A DNA stretch of 64,000 nucleotides from Sinomonas cyclohexanicum (GTDB taxonomy: Bacteria; Actinomycetota; Actinomycetes; Actinomycetales; Micrococcaceae), in contig NZ_AP024525.1 of the NCBI RefSeq assembly GCF_020886775.1, forward strand, positions 3,224,001-3,288,000. Reading direction: 5' to 3'. A program made the translations under genes and the position numbers. Under the pieces are notes generated by a model. It was not told where the DNA came from. It saw nothing but the letters and a program-made list of their open reading frames with translations, and ran no database searches. Positions 48,214 to 57,097 of the stretch are shown piece after piece; the first letter of the stretch is position 1; each line of letters begins with the position of its first letter.

Positions 48214-49593
48214 TCAGATCCAGTAGCGCTCGTCTTCGGTGTCCCCCGGGTGCGTCCGGACCATGCCGGCGGCGAGGGTGTTGCCGTCCTGCGGGTCGAT
48301 GACGAGGAACGCTCCCGTCCGGCGGTGCGCCGCGTACGGCTCGAGCGGCAGCGGCGCGGCCAGACGGATCTGGACCTCGCCGATGTCGTTCAGCGCAAGC
48401 TCGGACGCGGGGGCAACCTCGAACGAGTCGAGGTCCAGCTTCCCGGTCACCGCCCGCACGAGCCCGCGCACCGTGGACGTCCCGTGCTTGACGAGCACCT
48501 TGGCGCCCTCTCGCAGCGGCTTCGACGAGAGCCAGGCCAGGGACCCGTACAGGTCCGCCGTGCTCTCGGGCAGCGTGCCGGCGGCCGCGATGGTGTCGCC
48601 GCGGGCCACGTCGAACTCGTCCGCGAGCCGCAGCGCGACGGACAGGGGCGCGGCGGCCTCCTCGAGGGTGCGGCCGGCGACGTCGATCCCCACGACGGTC
48701 GTCTCGCGCGCGGCCTGGCCGGGGGTCACGACGGCGACCCGGTCGCCTACACGCACGGTGCCCTCGGTCACCTGCCCGGCGTACGCGCGGTAGTCCCGGA
48801 ATTCCTCCTCGGACAGCCCCGGCGCGAGCGCGCCCTGCGGCCGGATCACGGTCTGGACGGGGAAGCGAAGAGGCTCCGTGGGAGCAGAACCAGGATCGTC
48901 AAGCTCGTCCGTGCTCGGCAGCGACTCGAGCAGTTCGATGAGCGTCGGCCCCGAGTACCACTGAGTGCGGTCCGAGCGGTCCACCACGTTGTCTCCGTCG
49001 AGCGCGGACACGGGGACGGCCACGGCGTCCCGCAGGCCGAGCTCGGAAGCCAGCCGCGCGACGTCGTGCGCAATAGCGGTGAACACAGGCTCGGAAAAGT
49101 CCACGAGGTCGATCTTGTTCACGGCCACGACCACGTGCGGCACGCGCAGGAGCGCCGCGACGGAGAGGTGGCGGCGGGTCTGCTCGAGCACGCCCTTGCG
49201 CGCGTCGATGAGCAGCACCACGGCGTCCGCGGTGGAGGCGCCCGTGACCGTGTTCTTCGTGTACTGCACGTGGCCGGGGCAGTCCGCGAGGATGAAGGTG
49301 CGTCGGTCGGTCGCGAAGTAGCGGTACGCGACGTCGATCGTGATGCCCTGCTCCCGCTCGGCGCGCAGGCCGTCCGTGAGCAGCGCGAGGTCCAGGCCCC
49401 CGCGCTCCCCTCCGAAGCCGCGGTCAGCGGACGTCCGGGCAACGGCGTCGAGCTGGTCGGCGAGGATCGCCTTCGAGTCGTGGAGGAGGCGGCCCACCAA
49501 AGTGGACTTGCCGTCGTCGACCGATCCGGCGGTCGCGAACCGGAATAGCGTTCCCTCTTCGAGGGTGGTGTTCTCGGTGGTCTCAGCGCCCAT
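48214..49593 (-). CDS. cysN: sulfate adenylyltransferase subunit 1 (GTPase)
   Basis: A 459-residue regulatory GTPase of ATP sulfurylase, driving sulfate plus ATP to APS with CysD. GTPase motifs: GSVDDGKSTLVGRLL (G1, about 23-37), DCPGHVQYTKNT (G3, about 105) and VAVNKIDLVD (G4). EF-Tu-like domains 2 and 3 follow. There is no C-terminal APS kinase, consistent with direct reduction of APS by CysH. Its ATG overlaps the cysD stop by one base (TGATG). Confidence 0.95.
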   Translation of the reverse strand: MGAETTENTTLEEGTLFRFATAGSVDDGKSTLVGRLLHDSKAILADQLDAVARTSADRGFGGERGGLDLALLTDGLRAEREQGITIDVAYRYFATDRRTFILADCPGHVQYTKNTVTGASTADAVVLLIDARKGVLEQTRRHLSVAALLRVPHVVVAVNKIDLVDFSEPVFTAIAHDVARLASELGLRDAVAVPVSALDGDNVVDRSDRTQWYSGPTLIELLESLPSTDELDDPGSAPTEPLRFPVQTVIRPQGALAPGLSEEEFRDYRAYAGQVTEGTVRVGDRVAVVTPGQAARETTVVGIDVAGRTLEEAAAPLSVALRLADEFDVARGDTIAAAGTLPESTADLYGSLAWLSSKPLREGAKVLVKHGTSTVRGLVRAVTGKLDLDSFEVAPASELALNDIGEVQIRLAAPLPLEPYAAHRRTGAFLVIDPQDGNTLAAGMVRTHPGDTEDERYWI

Positions 49594-50525
49594 CAGAAGT
49601 ACCCGTCCTTCTTGCGGTCTTCCATTGCCGCCTCGGAGATCCTGTCGTCCGCGCGGGTCGCGCCGCGCTCGGTCAGCGTCGACGCGGCCACCTCGCGCAC
49701 CACGTCCGCCACGGTGAACGCGTCGGAGAGCACCGCGCCGGTGCAGGACATGTCCCCCACCGTCCGGTAGCGCACCGTACGCACGACGACGTCCTCTCCC
49801 TCGCGCGGCAGGCTCACCTCCCCCACTGCTCGCCACATGCCGTCCCGGACGAACACGTCGCGGTCGTGGGCGTAGTAGATCGAGGGGAGCTCGATGCCCT
49901 CGCGCTCGATGTACCGCCAGATGTCCAGCTCGGTCCAGTTCGAGATGGGGAACGCGCGCACGTGCTGGCCTACGGTGTGGCGGCCGTTGTAGAGGTTCCA
50001 CAGCTCGGGGCGCTGGTTGCGGGGGTCCCACTGGCCGAACTCGTCGCGGAGGGACAGGATGCGCTCCTTGGCGCGGGCCTTGTCCTCGTCGCGGCGTCCG
50101 CCGCCGAACACGGCGTCGAACTTGTTGCGCTCGATCGCGTCCAGGAGCGGCACGGTCTGGAGCGGGTTGCGGGTGCCGTCGGCGCGCTCGGCGAGCTCGC
50201 CGCGGTCGATGAACTCCTGCACGGAGCCGACCACGAGCTTGAGCCCAAGCCGCGCCACGGTCCGGTCGCGGAAGTCGAGGACCTCCGGGAAGTTGTGGCC
50301 CGTGTCCACGTGCAGGACCGGGAACGGGATGCGCCCGGGCCAGAACGCCTTGGCCGCGAGATGCAGCATCACCACCGAGTCCTTGCCGCCGGAGAACAGC
50401 ATGGCGGGCCGCTCGAACTCGGCGACGACCTCCCGGATGATGTGGATGGATTCGGCCTCGAGCGCGTCGAGGAGCGCGAGCGAGCCCTTGGGCCGCTCGA
50501 GGAGCGCTTCAGCTGTGATGCTCAT
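49593..50525 (-). CDS. cysD: sulfate adenylyltransferase subunit 2
   Basis: A 310-residue ATP-pyrophosphatase subunit making APS. PP-loop FSGGKDSVVMLHL at about 43-55, HVDTGHNFPEVLDFRD, and the conserved C-terminus MEDRKKDGYF. ATG 50525 overlaps the cysH stop (ATGA), so sir-cysH-cysD-cysN is tightly coupled. Confidence 0.95.
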   Translation of the reverse strand: MSITAEALLERPKGSLALLDALEAESIHIIREVVAEFERPAMLFSGGKDSVVMLHLAAKAFWPGRIPFPVLHVDTGHNFPEVLDFRDRTVARLGLKLVVGSVQEFIDRGELAERADGTRNPLQTVPLLDAIERNKFDAVFGGGRRDEDKARAKERILSLRDEFGQWDPRNQRPELWNLYNGRHTVGQHVRAFPISNWTELDIWRYIEREGIELPSIYYAHDRDVFVRDGMWRAVGEVSLPREGEDVVVRTVRYRTVGDMSCTGAVLSDAFTVADVVREVAASTLTERGATRADDRISEAAMEDRKKDGYF

Positions 50526-51232
50526 ACGTGGAGTCCGCATTCTGTCTTGTCGGTGCCGGACCAGCGGCCGGCTCGGGGGTCCTCTCCTGGGGCGACGGGG
50601 CGCGTGCACGGCGCACAGCCGATGGAGGGGTACCCCTGGGCAAGGAGGGGATTGACGGGCAGGAGGTTGTCCTCGGAGTACTGCACGAGCTGGTCGAAGG
50701 ACCACGGCGCGACCGGGTTGACCTTGACGAGGCCGTTCTTCTCGTCCCAGACCACGAGCGGCGTATTCGTGCGGGTCGGGGCCTCGTCCCGGCGCACGCC
50801 CGTGAACCACAGCTCGTATCCGGCCAGCGACCGCTGGAGCGGCTCGACCTTGCGCAGCGCGCAGCAGCGGCCGGGGTCGCGGGCAAAGAGGTCCTTGCCC
50901 TCGGCGCCGTCCTGCTCGGCGACGGTCTGCTTGGGCGTGACGTCGACGATGTTCACGCGGAGGTTCTCGGCAACCTCGTTGCGGGTCGCGTAGGTCTCCG
51001 GGAAGTGGTAGCCGGTGTCGAGGAAGAGGACATCGACGCCCGGGAGCTGGTCGGCAACCAAGGCGGGCAGAACGGCGTCGGCCATCGAGCAGGCGACGGC
51101 GGTGGCCTCCACCGCGAAGTTCCTCGCCACCCAGCCGATCACCTGCTCGGCGGTCGCGTCCCAGCCGAGTTCCTCGGCACCGGAGTCGGCGAGCGCCTTG
51201 AGCTCGGCCTCGGAGCGCTTGGTCACGGTCAC
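50522..51232 (-). CDS. cysH: adenylyl-sulfate (APS) reductase, iron-sulfur type
   Basis: A 236-residue thioredoxin-dependent reductase converting APS to sulfite. The cysteine pairs CC in PGRCCALRKVEPL and CxxC in IGCAPCTRPV bind the [4Fe-4S] cluster that marks APS rather than PAPS reductases, and the catalytic cysteine is in ECGLHV at the C-terminus. The absence of cysC agrees. GTG 51232 overlaps the sir stop (GTGA). Confidence 0.94.
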   Translation of the reverse strand: MTVTKRSEAELKALADSGAEELGWDATAEQVIGWVARNFAVEATAVACSMADAVLPALVADQLPGVDVLFLDTGYHFPETYATRNEVAENLRVNIVDVTPKQTVAEQDGAEGKDLFARDPGRCCALRKVEPLQRSLAGYELWFTGVRRDEAPTRTNTPLVVWDEKNGLVKVNPVAPWSFDQLVQYSEDNLLPVNPLLAQGYPSIGCAPCTRPVAPGEDPRAGRWSGTDKTECGLHV

Positions 51233-52959
51233 TTCAGGGCCTCCTCGTCGGCCGCGAGGGCCCATTCTGCGAATGTCTGGTCCTCGCCCGCGCGGTCGGC
51301 GAGGAACCGCCGGGTGACGCGCTCGACGTAGTCGGGCAGGTCCTCGACCGTGACCTTGAGGCCGCGGACGGTGCGGCCGGTGCCCGCCTCCTCGCGCGAG
51401 TCGGAGGCGAGGCCACCGCCGAGGTGCACCTGGAAGCCGGGGGTCTGGCCGCCGTCGCCGTCTGGCAGGAGCTGGCCCTTCAGCCCGATGTCCGCCGTCT
51501 GGATCCGGGCGCACGAGTTGGGGCAGCCGTTGACATGGAGGGTGAGGGGCCGGAGCAAGGCGTTGGCTGTGCCTGCTCCACTCTCGGGCGCGAATCGCTT
51601 CTCGAGCTCCGCGACGGCGGCCGTCGCGGTGTCCTTCGTGTCCACGATGGCGAGCTTGCAGAACTCGATGCCGGTGCACGCGATGGTGGAGCGGCGCCAC
51701 GGGCTCGGATTGGCGTACAGGCCGAGCTCCTCGAGGCCGGCCACGAGCGAGTCGACGCGGTCCTGCTCGACGTCGAGCACCACGATCTTCTGGTGCGGCG
51801 TGGTGCGCAGGCGGGCGGAGCCGTGGGCCTCGATGAGGTCGGCCAGCTTCAGGAGCACCTCGCCGGAGACGCGCCCCACGGTCGGCGTCGCGCCGATGTA
51901 GAAACGGCCGTCCTTCTGGGCGTGGACGCCCACGTGGTCGCCCGGCGCCGTGGGCTTCTCGGCGGCGGGGCCGTCGGGGAGCGGCGTCTCGAGGTACTCG
52001 GTCTCGAGGATGTGCCGGAACTTCTCGGCGCCCCAGTCGGCCACGAGGTACTTGAGGCGGGCGCGGTTGCGGAGGCGGCGGTAGCCGTAGTCGCGGAAGA
52101 TGCTCGTGACGCCGACCCAGACCTCGGCCGCGCGGGAGGGCTCCACGAACGCGCCGAGGCGGACGGCGAGGTGCGCCGACGTCGAGAGGCCGCCGCCCAC
52201 CCACAGGTCGTAGCCCGCGCCGAGCTCCGGGTGCACGACCCCGATGAGCGCGAAATCGTTGATCTCGTGCACGACGTCCTGGGACGGATGGCCCGTGATC
52301 GCGGTCTTGTACTTGCGTGGGAGGTTCGCAAATGACTCGTCGCCGATGTAGCGGTCCGCGATCTCGCGGATCTGCGGGGTCGGATCGAGGAGCTCATCCG
52401 CCGCGATGCCCGCCACGGGCGAGCCGAGGATCACGCGGGGCACGTCGCCGCACGCCTCGGTGGTGCGCAGGCCGACCGACTCGAGCCGGTGCCAGATCTC
52501 GGGCACGTTCTCGATCTCGACCCAGTGCAGCTGGATGTTCTGGCGGTCCGTGATGTCCGCCGTGCCGCGGGCAAAGTCGCGGGAGATGCCGCCGATGACG
52601 CGCAGCTGCTCGGTGGTGAGCGCCCCGCCGTCGATGCGGACGCGCAGCATGAAGTAGCGGTCCTCGAGCTCGTGCGGCTCGAGCGTGGCGGTCTTGCCGC
52701 CGTCGATCCCCGGCTTGCGCTGCGTGTACAGACCCCACCAGCGGAAGCGGCCGTGGAGATCGGTCGGGTCGATCGAGTCGAAGCCGCCCTTGGAGTAGAT
52801 CGATTCGATCCGCTCGCGCACGCTGAGGCCGCCGTCCTCCTGCTTCCACACCTCGTTGGAGTTGAGCGGGGCGGTGCCGTCCACCTTCCATTGCCCATTG
52901 GGCTTGGCGGCGCGCGGCTTCTTGGCCTCGGTGCGGGGGCGGGTCGCTGTCTCGGTCAT
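51229..52959 (-). CDS. sir: ferredoxin-dependent sulfite reductase (assimilatory)
   Basis: A 576-residue siroheme/[4Fe-4S] enzyme reducing sulfite to sulfide with six electrons. Two ferrodoxin-like repeats are present (ITDRQNIQLHWVEIENVPEI near 135; LRTTPHQKIVVLDVE near 400). Cluster and siroheme ligands are in ACTGIEFCKLA and VNGCPNSCARIQTADIG near 445-495. Tyr/Cys side-chain crosslink residues were not checked. First gene of sir-cysH-cysD-cysN; electrons probably come via FprA paralogue 2. Confidence 0.94.
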   Translation of the reverse strand: MTETATRPRTEAKKPRAAKPNGQWKVDGTAPLNSNEVWKQEDGGLSVRERIESIYSKGGFDSIDPTDLHGRFRWWGLYTQRKPGIDGGKTATLEPHELEDRYFMLRVRIDGGALTTEQLRVIGGISRDFARGTADITDRQNIQLHWVEIENVPEIWHRLESVGLRTTEACGDVPRVILGSPVAGIAADELLDPTPQIREIADRYIGDESFANLPRKYKTAITGHPSQDVVHEINDFALIGVVHPELGAGYDLWVGGGLSTSAHLAVRLGAFVEPSRAAEVWVGVTSIFRDYGYRRLRNRARLKYLVADWGAEKFRHILETEYLETPLPDGPAAEKPTAPGDHVGVHAQKDGRFYIGATPTVGRVSGEVLLKLADLIEAHGSARLRTTPHQKIVVLDVEQDRVDSLVAGLEELGLYANPSPWRRSTIACTGIEFCKLAIVDTKDTATAAVAELEKRFAPESGAGTANALLRPLTLHVNGCPNSCARIQTADIGLKGQLLPDGDGGQTPGFQVHLGGGLASDSREEAGTGRTVRGLKVTVEDLPDYVERVTRRFLADRAGEDQTFAEWALAADEEALK

Positions 52960-53070
52960 GCGTTCGAGGGTACGGACCGCGTGCGGCCCCGCTCCACGTC
53001 CCTGCAATGGGGGGTCACCGTACGACGCATTTCGTCGCACTCGGGCCGCCTTCGGGCGAATCTGGGGTCA

Positions 53071-53187
53071 CCCCTTGACGACGGGCCGCCCCTTGACGAT
53101 GGCGCGCCGCCCTCGCCCCACGACGCGTGCTCCCCAGGTCTGGAAGTCACCTCCTGAAGGCCACGTCCTGGAGGCCACGTGACGTGC
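53071..53187. repeat. repeat-rich gap upstream of sir
   Basis: Two CCCCTTGACGA copies 18 bp apart (53071, 53089); TCTGGAAGTCACCTCCTGA (53139-53157), one mismatch from the sequence at 35789-35807; then TCCTGRAGGCCACG twice in tandem (53153-53180). No gene is seen between 52960 and 53229. Confidence 0.75.
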
Positions 53188-53229
53188 CCCCCCCAGAAGC
53201 TGAGCCTCAGACGCGGGCCGGAGGCCGGG

Positions 53230-54432
53230 TCACGCGCCGAAGGACGTCCACGGCCGGGTCGCCCCGTACCGCCGCAGCCACAGGGCCAGCCCCGCGCAGA
53301 CCAGGTATCCGGCACCCACGGTGAGCCAGCCGGCGTCGTACGATCCGGTCGCGTCGGCGAGCACGCCCATGAGAAGCGGGCCGACCGAGAACCCCGTGTA
53401 CATCCCCGCGGCGAGCACGCCTGAGGCAACGCCGATCCGGCCCGCCGGGACCACCACGAGGGTGGCCGCATTCGTGATGACGTTCGCGCCCAGCACGGTC
53501 GCCCCATGCAGCGCGACGCCGATCCAGATGAGCCACGCCTGGTGCCACACTCCGGCCCCGAGCAGGCACAGCACGCCCACCACCGCGCCCAGCGCGAGCG
53601 CGAGCAGCAGCCCCGAAGGCCGTGCGCCGCGGGCCATCCGCCGACCCCACAGGATGCGCGAGGACACCCCGACGATCCCGGACACGCCCGCGGCGGCACC
53701 CGCGAGCACGAGCGGGAAGTCCAGTTCCCGCACCGTGTACAGCGGCAGGTACACGTTCGTGGCCTGCATGCCCAGACCCGAGAAGAACGCGAAACCGGCG
53801 AACAGCCACACCGAGAACGGCAGCGGTCCGCCGGCCCCGCGCGCCTCGGCTGCCCGCGCAACCGGCTCCTCGGGCGGCACCTGGAGGAACCCGTACGCGA
53901 GCAGCCCGAGCGCGATCATTGCCGCGATCCCGAACGCGCCCTGCCACCCCAGCCACAGCGCCGCGGCGGGGAAGAACAGGCCGGAGAACAGCTGGCTCGC
54001 CTGCACACCCGACTGCTTCACGCCGATCCACCCGGGCCGCATGTGCGAGGGCACCCGCGTGACGATCACGCGGTTCGTGGTCGGGTTGGAGATCGACTGT
54101 GCCGGGCCGGCGAGGATCGTCGCGACGAGCAGCACCCAGAACGCATGCGACAGCGCCGCCACGACGAGCGCCACGGCTGTGCCGCCGAAGATCAGGACGA
54201 GCTGGGTGCGGGTCGACGCGCGGTCGCTGAGGCGGCCGAGCGAGAAACTGCTCACGGCCGCCGAGGCGAAGACTGCCCCGGCGAGCAGGCCGAACTGGGA
54301 CTGGCTCATACCCAGGCTCGCGATGATGAGCGGGCTCGTCGCACTCAGCCCGTAGTTCAGCAGCGGGCCCACGCCCATCGCCGCGGCGAGGACCACAAGC
54401 AGGCCGACGCGCGGCTTCGCGGCGGACGTCAT
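53230..54432 (-). CDS. MFS transporter
   Basis: A 400-residue, 12-helix major facilitator (MFS_1). TM1-TM2 loop motif FSLGRLSDRASTRTQLVLIF at about 63-82; WIGVKQSGVQASQLFSGLF in TM4/5. It overlaps the cbiX stop by 4 bp (ATGA), so it is the second gene of a cbiX-MFS pair next to the sulfur genes. A role in sulfur-compound, nitrite or cobalt/tetrapyrrole-related transport is possible but unproven. Confidence 0.88.
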   Translation of the reverse strand: MTSAAKPRVGLLVVLAAAMGVGPLLNYGLSATSPLIIASLGMSQSQFGLLAGAVFASAAVSSFSLGRLSDRASTRTQLVLIFGGTAVALVVAALSHAFWVLLVATILAGPAQSISNPTTNRVIVTRVPSHMRPGWIGVKQSGVQASQLFSGLFFPAAALWLGWQGAFGIAAMIALGLLAYGFLQVPPEEPVARAAEARGAGGPLPFSVWLFAGFAFFSGLGMQATNVYLPLYTVRELDFPLVLAGAAAGVSGIVGVSSRILWGRRMARGARPSGLLLALALGAVVGVLCLLGAGVWHQAWLIWIGVALHGATVLGANVITNAATLVVVPAGRIGVASGVLAAGMYTGFSVGPLLMGVLADATGSYDAGWLTVGAGYLVCAGLALWLRRYGATRPWTSFGA

Positions 54433-55148
54433 CCCTGCGCGAGCGCCGCGTCGAAGCGGTCAAGGGCGATCTGCGCGATCACGGGCGCGGGCAGCAGCGG
54501 GGCGGCGACGGCGTCGGCCCCGGCCTTCGCGAGCTGGTCGTGGAAGTAGCCCGGCGCGAGGAGGTAGGAAGCGATGAGGACGCGCACGGCGTCGTCCGCG
54601 GGCCCGGCATCTGCCGGCCGGGCCTCCTCGGCGCGCAGCTCCGCGACGGCCTCGGGCACGGTCGGCGACGCGCTCGCGCCGTACCCCGGAAGGACGCGGT
54701 TGGGGATGCGGCGGCGGAGCATGTCGGCGACGGCGTCGACGCTGTGCGCGGCCTGCGGATTGGAGGAGCCGGCTGCGGCGAGGACGACGGCGTCGTCCGC
54801 TCCCAGCCCCGCCTCGTCCAGGCGCGCGGCGAGCAGGTCCGCGAGCCGCTCATCGGGACCGAGCGGGCCCGCCGCGAGCGTGCCAGGGCGGGAGGCCGCC
54901 GCTCGCGCGATGTCCACCTTGACGTGGTACCCCACGCTCAGCAGGAGAGGCACGACGACGGCCCTCGCCCCCGCGGGCAGGCCCGCCACCACGTCGGGCA
55001 GCTCGGGGCCGTGGACGTCCACGTAGGCGTCCAGGACGGTAAGCCCAGGCCGGGCGGCTCGGATCTGCTCTATGACGGCCAGGATGGCCGCCCTTCCCTC
55101 GGCGTTGCTCGTTCCGTGGGCGCATGCGACGAGGATGTCCTGGGTCAT
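54429..55148 (-). CDS. sirohydrochlorin chelatase, CbiX/SirB-like
   Basis: A 239-residue two-repeat class II chelatase. Active-site histidines: H11 in ILVACAHGTSN and H92-region in LLLSVGYHVKVDIAR, with ASYLLAPGYFHDQL in the second half, as in CbiX/SirB enzymes that insert iron (or cobalt) into sirohydrochlorin. It complements the CysG fusion at 37.4 kb to make siroheme for Sir. Leaderless start: minus TACGCT, 6 nt, ATG 55148. Confidence 0.88.
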   Translation of the reverse strand: MTQDILVACAHGTSNAEGRAAILAVIEQIRAARPGLTVLDAYVDVHGPELPDVVAGLPAGARAVVVPLLLSVGYHVKVDIARAAASRPGTLAAGPLGPDERLADLLAARLDEAGLGADDAVVLAAAGSSNPQAAHSVDAVADMLRRRIPNRVLPGYGASASPTVPEAVAELRAEEARPADAGPADDAVRVLIASYLLAPGYFHDQLAKAGADAVAAPLLPAPVIAQIALDRFDAALAQG

Positions 55149-55218
55149 GAGGCGAGCGTACTCGGCGTCCGTTCACGCGGCGGAAACCCCTGCCGGGCCC
55201 GCGACTAGGATGAAACCC

Positions 55219-55656
55219 ATGAACGAGATGTTCCTGGAGCGGTTCCGCGCGCTTGTCCCCAAATACCTCGAGGATCCCTGGCAGCCCGCAGACGGCATCT
55301 CGGAGGCGGAGCTCGACGCCGCCCTCGAGGAGCATGCGTTCACCATCCCGCAGGCGCTGCGCGAGTTCTACCTCGCGCTCGGCGGCTCGGAGCTCATGGA
55401 GGCGTACCACTACTTCTGGGACCCCGAGGAGCTCGAGGTCGACGACGAGGGATTCCTCATGTTCCTCGAGGACGAGGACGAGCAGTTCACGTGGGGCTTC
55501 CGCTCCGGCGACCTGCGCGTGCCGGACCCGATCGTGTACCGGAAGAACAACGCCCGGGGCGAGTGGGTCTCGGAGGACGGGACGTTCTCCGAGTTCACGT
55601 TCGACATGTTCGAGTGGGTCTTCAGCGAGGACGACGAGGAAGGCGAAGAGGGCTAG
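55219..55656 (+). CDS. SMI1/KNR4 (SUKH)-like protein
   Basis: A 145-residue, strongly acidic protein. It has the SUKH pattern: ISEAELDAALEEHAFTIPQA, then LREFYLALGGSELM, and a beta-rich middle with GFLMFLEDEDEQFTWGFR. SUKH proteins are often immunity proteins for polymorphic toxins or contact systems, but no toxin gene is adjacent. Leaderless start: TAGGAT (55206-55211), 7 nt, ATG 55219; ATG 55210 is in frame but would overlap the box. Confidence 0.7.
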   Translation: MNEMFLERFRALVPKYLEDPWQPADGISEAELDAALEEHAFTIPQALREFYLALGGSELMEAYHYFWDPEELEVDDEGFLMFLEDEDEQFTWGFRSGDLRVPDPIVYRKNNARGEWVSEDGTFSEFTFDMFEWVFSEDDEEGEEG

Positions 55657-55679
55657 GATCCCCGCCAGTCCGGGCCGAA

Positions 55680-55825
55680 AAGTGATTTACGTCTATCACT
55701 GGACTTTTTACAGATCTGTCATATGCTTGTGATGGGTTCACTTCTTAGCCTCCAGTGAATCCGGGTGCGAACGGAAACGGCCCCGGGAATCGGCGTTAGC
55801 TGAGTCCCGGGACCACCCCGTTTAA
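55680..55825 (+). other. AT-rich patch followed by possible structured RNA leader
   Basis: 55680-55755 is markedly AT-rich for this chromosome and contains GTGAT/ATCAC inverted repeats. It is followed by TTCACT/AGTGAA (about 55737-55758) and CCCGGGA (55785) / TCCCGGG (55805) stems. Could be a promoter plus structured leader; I could not assign it to a riboswitch class. Confidence 0.35.
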
Positions 55826-55831
55826 CCGCCC

Positions 55832-55888
55832 CCCGTTGGGGGGTCACTTCCCCGTTGGGGGGTCACTTCCCCGTTGATGGGTCACTTG
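55832..55888. repeat. 19-bp repeats, family B, left flank of DUF559 gene 2
   Basis: Three head-to-tail units CCCGTTGGGGGGTCACTTC at 55832-55850, 55851-55869 (identical) and 55870-55888 (three changes). The block ends 113 bp before the DUF559 start. Confidence 0.93.
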
Positions 55889-56001
55889 CCGGCCGGGCCG
55901 GGCCTGTGGAGGACAAGTCAGTTTCGCGTGATCCCGCGGAAAACGGCGCGACCTGTGGATAACGATGAGCATGGCACCCCGAACCGTGCCACGATGCCGC
56001 C

Positions 56002-56925
56002 ATGACATCACCCACGGCTCTCGAGCTCATGCTCGCCCACCCATTCACCTCCACTGAAGCCCGTCGTCTCGGTCTCGACTTTGCGGACCTCATCCACCAA
56101 GATGTGACACGCATCAGCCGCGGGATCTACGTGCCGCGAGAGGGCGAGTCCTCGCTGCTGGACCGCATTCGCGCGCACCTCGCTGTGACTGACGGAGCTT
56201 GGGCTTCCCACAGGACCTCCACCGCGATCCACGGACTCTGGCTGCCGGACCAGTCCTCCGACCATTCATTGCTGCACCTGAGCAGGCCGTCGCATGTGCC
56301 CCGAGTGAGGCGCAAGGGCGTCATTGGTCATCGAGTCACCGCACTGCCAGGAGAGGTCGTCGAGTTCCTCCCCGGCATACTGGTCAGCTCACCGGCAAGG
56401 TCTTGGCTCGAGATGGGCCATGAGCTTGGACCGGTCTCGCTTGTTGCGCTCGGCGATCAGCTCATCCGAAAGCCTCGCCCGGCATTTGAGGCCCGGTCGG
56501 AACCGTTCACCACCAAGGATCAACTCGCCGCCCTAGTGCAGCTCCACCCGAAGATGAGGGGCGTAGCCAAGTGCCGTGCAGCTCTCGCCGACATGCGGGT
56601 GGGCGCAGACTCCATTCCTGAGACGCTCCTGCGCCTCTGCCTCCTCGCCTGGGGCTTCCCCGAGCCTGACCTCCAGATCATCCTCCGCCCGTCCGGCCCC
56701 TTCTCCTTCAGTGCGGACATGGGCTATGCCACCTTCAAGATCGCGATCCAGTACGACGGCGCCCATCACCTCAGCGACGAACAACGCTTACGCGATGCTC
56801 GCCGTGACGCCGCATTCCGGAACGCAGGTTGGGCAGTCATCGTCGTGACTGCTGCGGACTTAGAGAACGACTTCGCTCGCGTACGCCACGAGTTGCGGAA
56901 GCTTCTCGCCGCGCGCGCCGCTTGA
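56002..56925 (+). CDS. DUF559 protein with AbiEi-like N-terminus (protein 2)
   Basis: A 307-residue relative of the protein at 29.2-30.1 kb. N-terminal wHTH-like segment: TSTEARRLGLDFADLIHQDV then RISRGIYVPREG (about 16-50). C-terminal DUF559/Vsr-like domain: SFSADMGYATFKIAIQYDGA at about 234-253 and NAGWAVIVVTAADLEND at about 272-288. The usual acidic residue of the E-x-D-G motif is Gln here (IQYDG), so catalysis may be altered. Leaderless start: CACGAT (55990-55995), 6 nt, ATG. Both flanks carry a 19-bp repeat family unlike that of protein 1. Confidence 0.75.
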   Translation: MTSPTALELMLAHPFTSTEARRLGLDFADLIHQDVTRISRGIYVPREGESSLLDRIRAHLAVTDGAWASHRTSTAIHGLWLPDQSSDHSLLHLSRPSHVPRVRRKGVIGHRVTALPGEVVEFLPGILVSSPARSWLEMGHELGPVSLVALGDQLIRKPRPAFEARSEPFTTKDQLAALVQLHPKMRGVAKCRAALADMRVGADSIPETLLRLCLLAWGFPEPDLQIILRPSGPFSFSADMGYATFKIAIQYDGAHHLSDEQRLRDARRDAAFRNAGWAVIVVTAADLENDFARVRHELRKLLAARAA

Positions 56926-56953
56926 TCCCGCGGCCGATGACCCCATCAACCGG

Positions 56954-57048
56954 GAAGTGACGCCTCAGGGGTGAAGTGACCCCTCAACCGGGAAGTGACG
57001 CCTCAGGGGTGAAGTGACCCCTCGACGGGGAAGTGACCCCTCAGGGGA
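56954..57048. repeat. 19-bp repeats, family B, right flank of DUF559 gene 2
   Basis: Five tandem 19-bp units starting at 56954, 56973, 56992, 57011 and 57030, pattern GAAGTGACSCCTCARSGGG, alternating between two variants. They are in inverse orientation to the left-flank units and are followed by a degenerate GGGAGGTGACTCC at 57063. Confidence 0.93.
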
Positions 57049-57097
57049 GGAGGCGGGCGTGAGGGAGGTGACTCCGGGCTGGGGACACGGGTCGGGG

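Noticed and set aside
55737-55825. c-di-AMP (ydaO) or other riboswitch upstream of DUF559 gene 2
   Set aside because: Stems are present but I could not match the conserved core of any riboswitch class, and the downstream gene is not a typical target.
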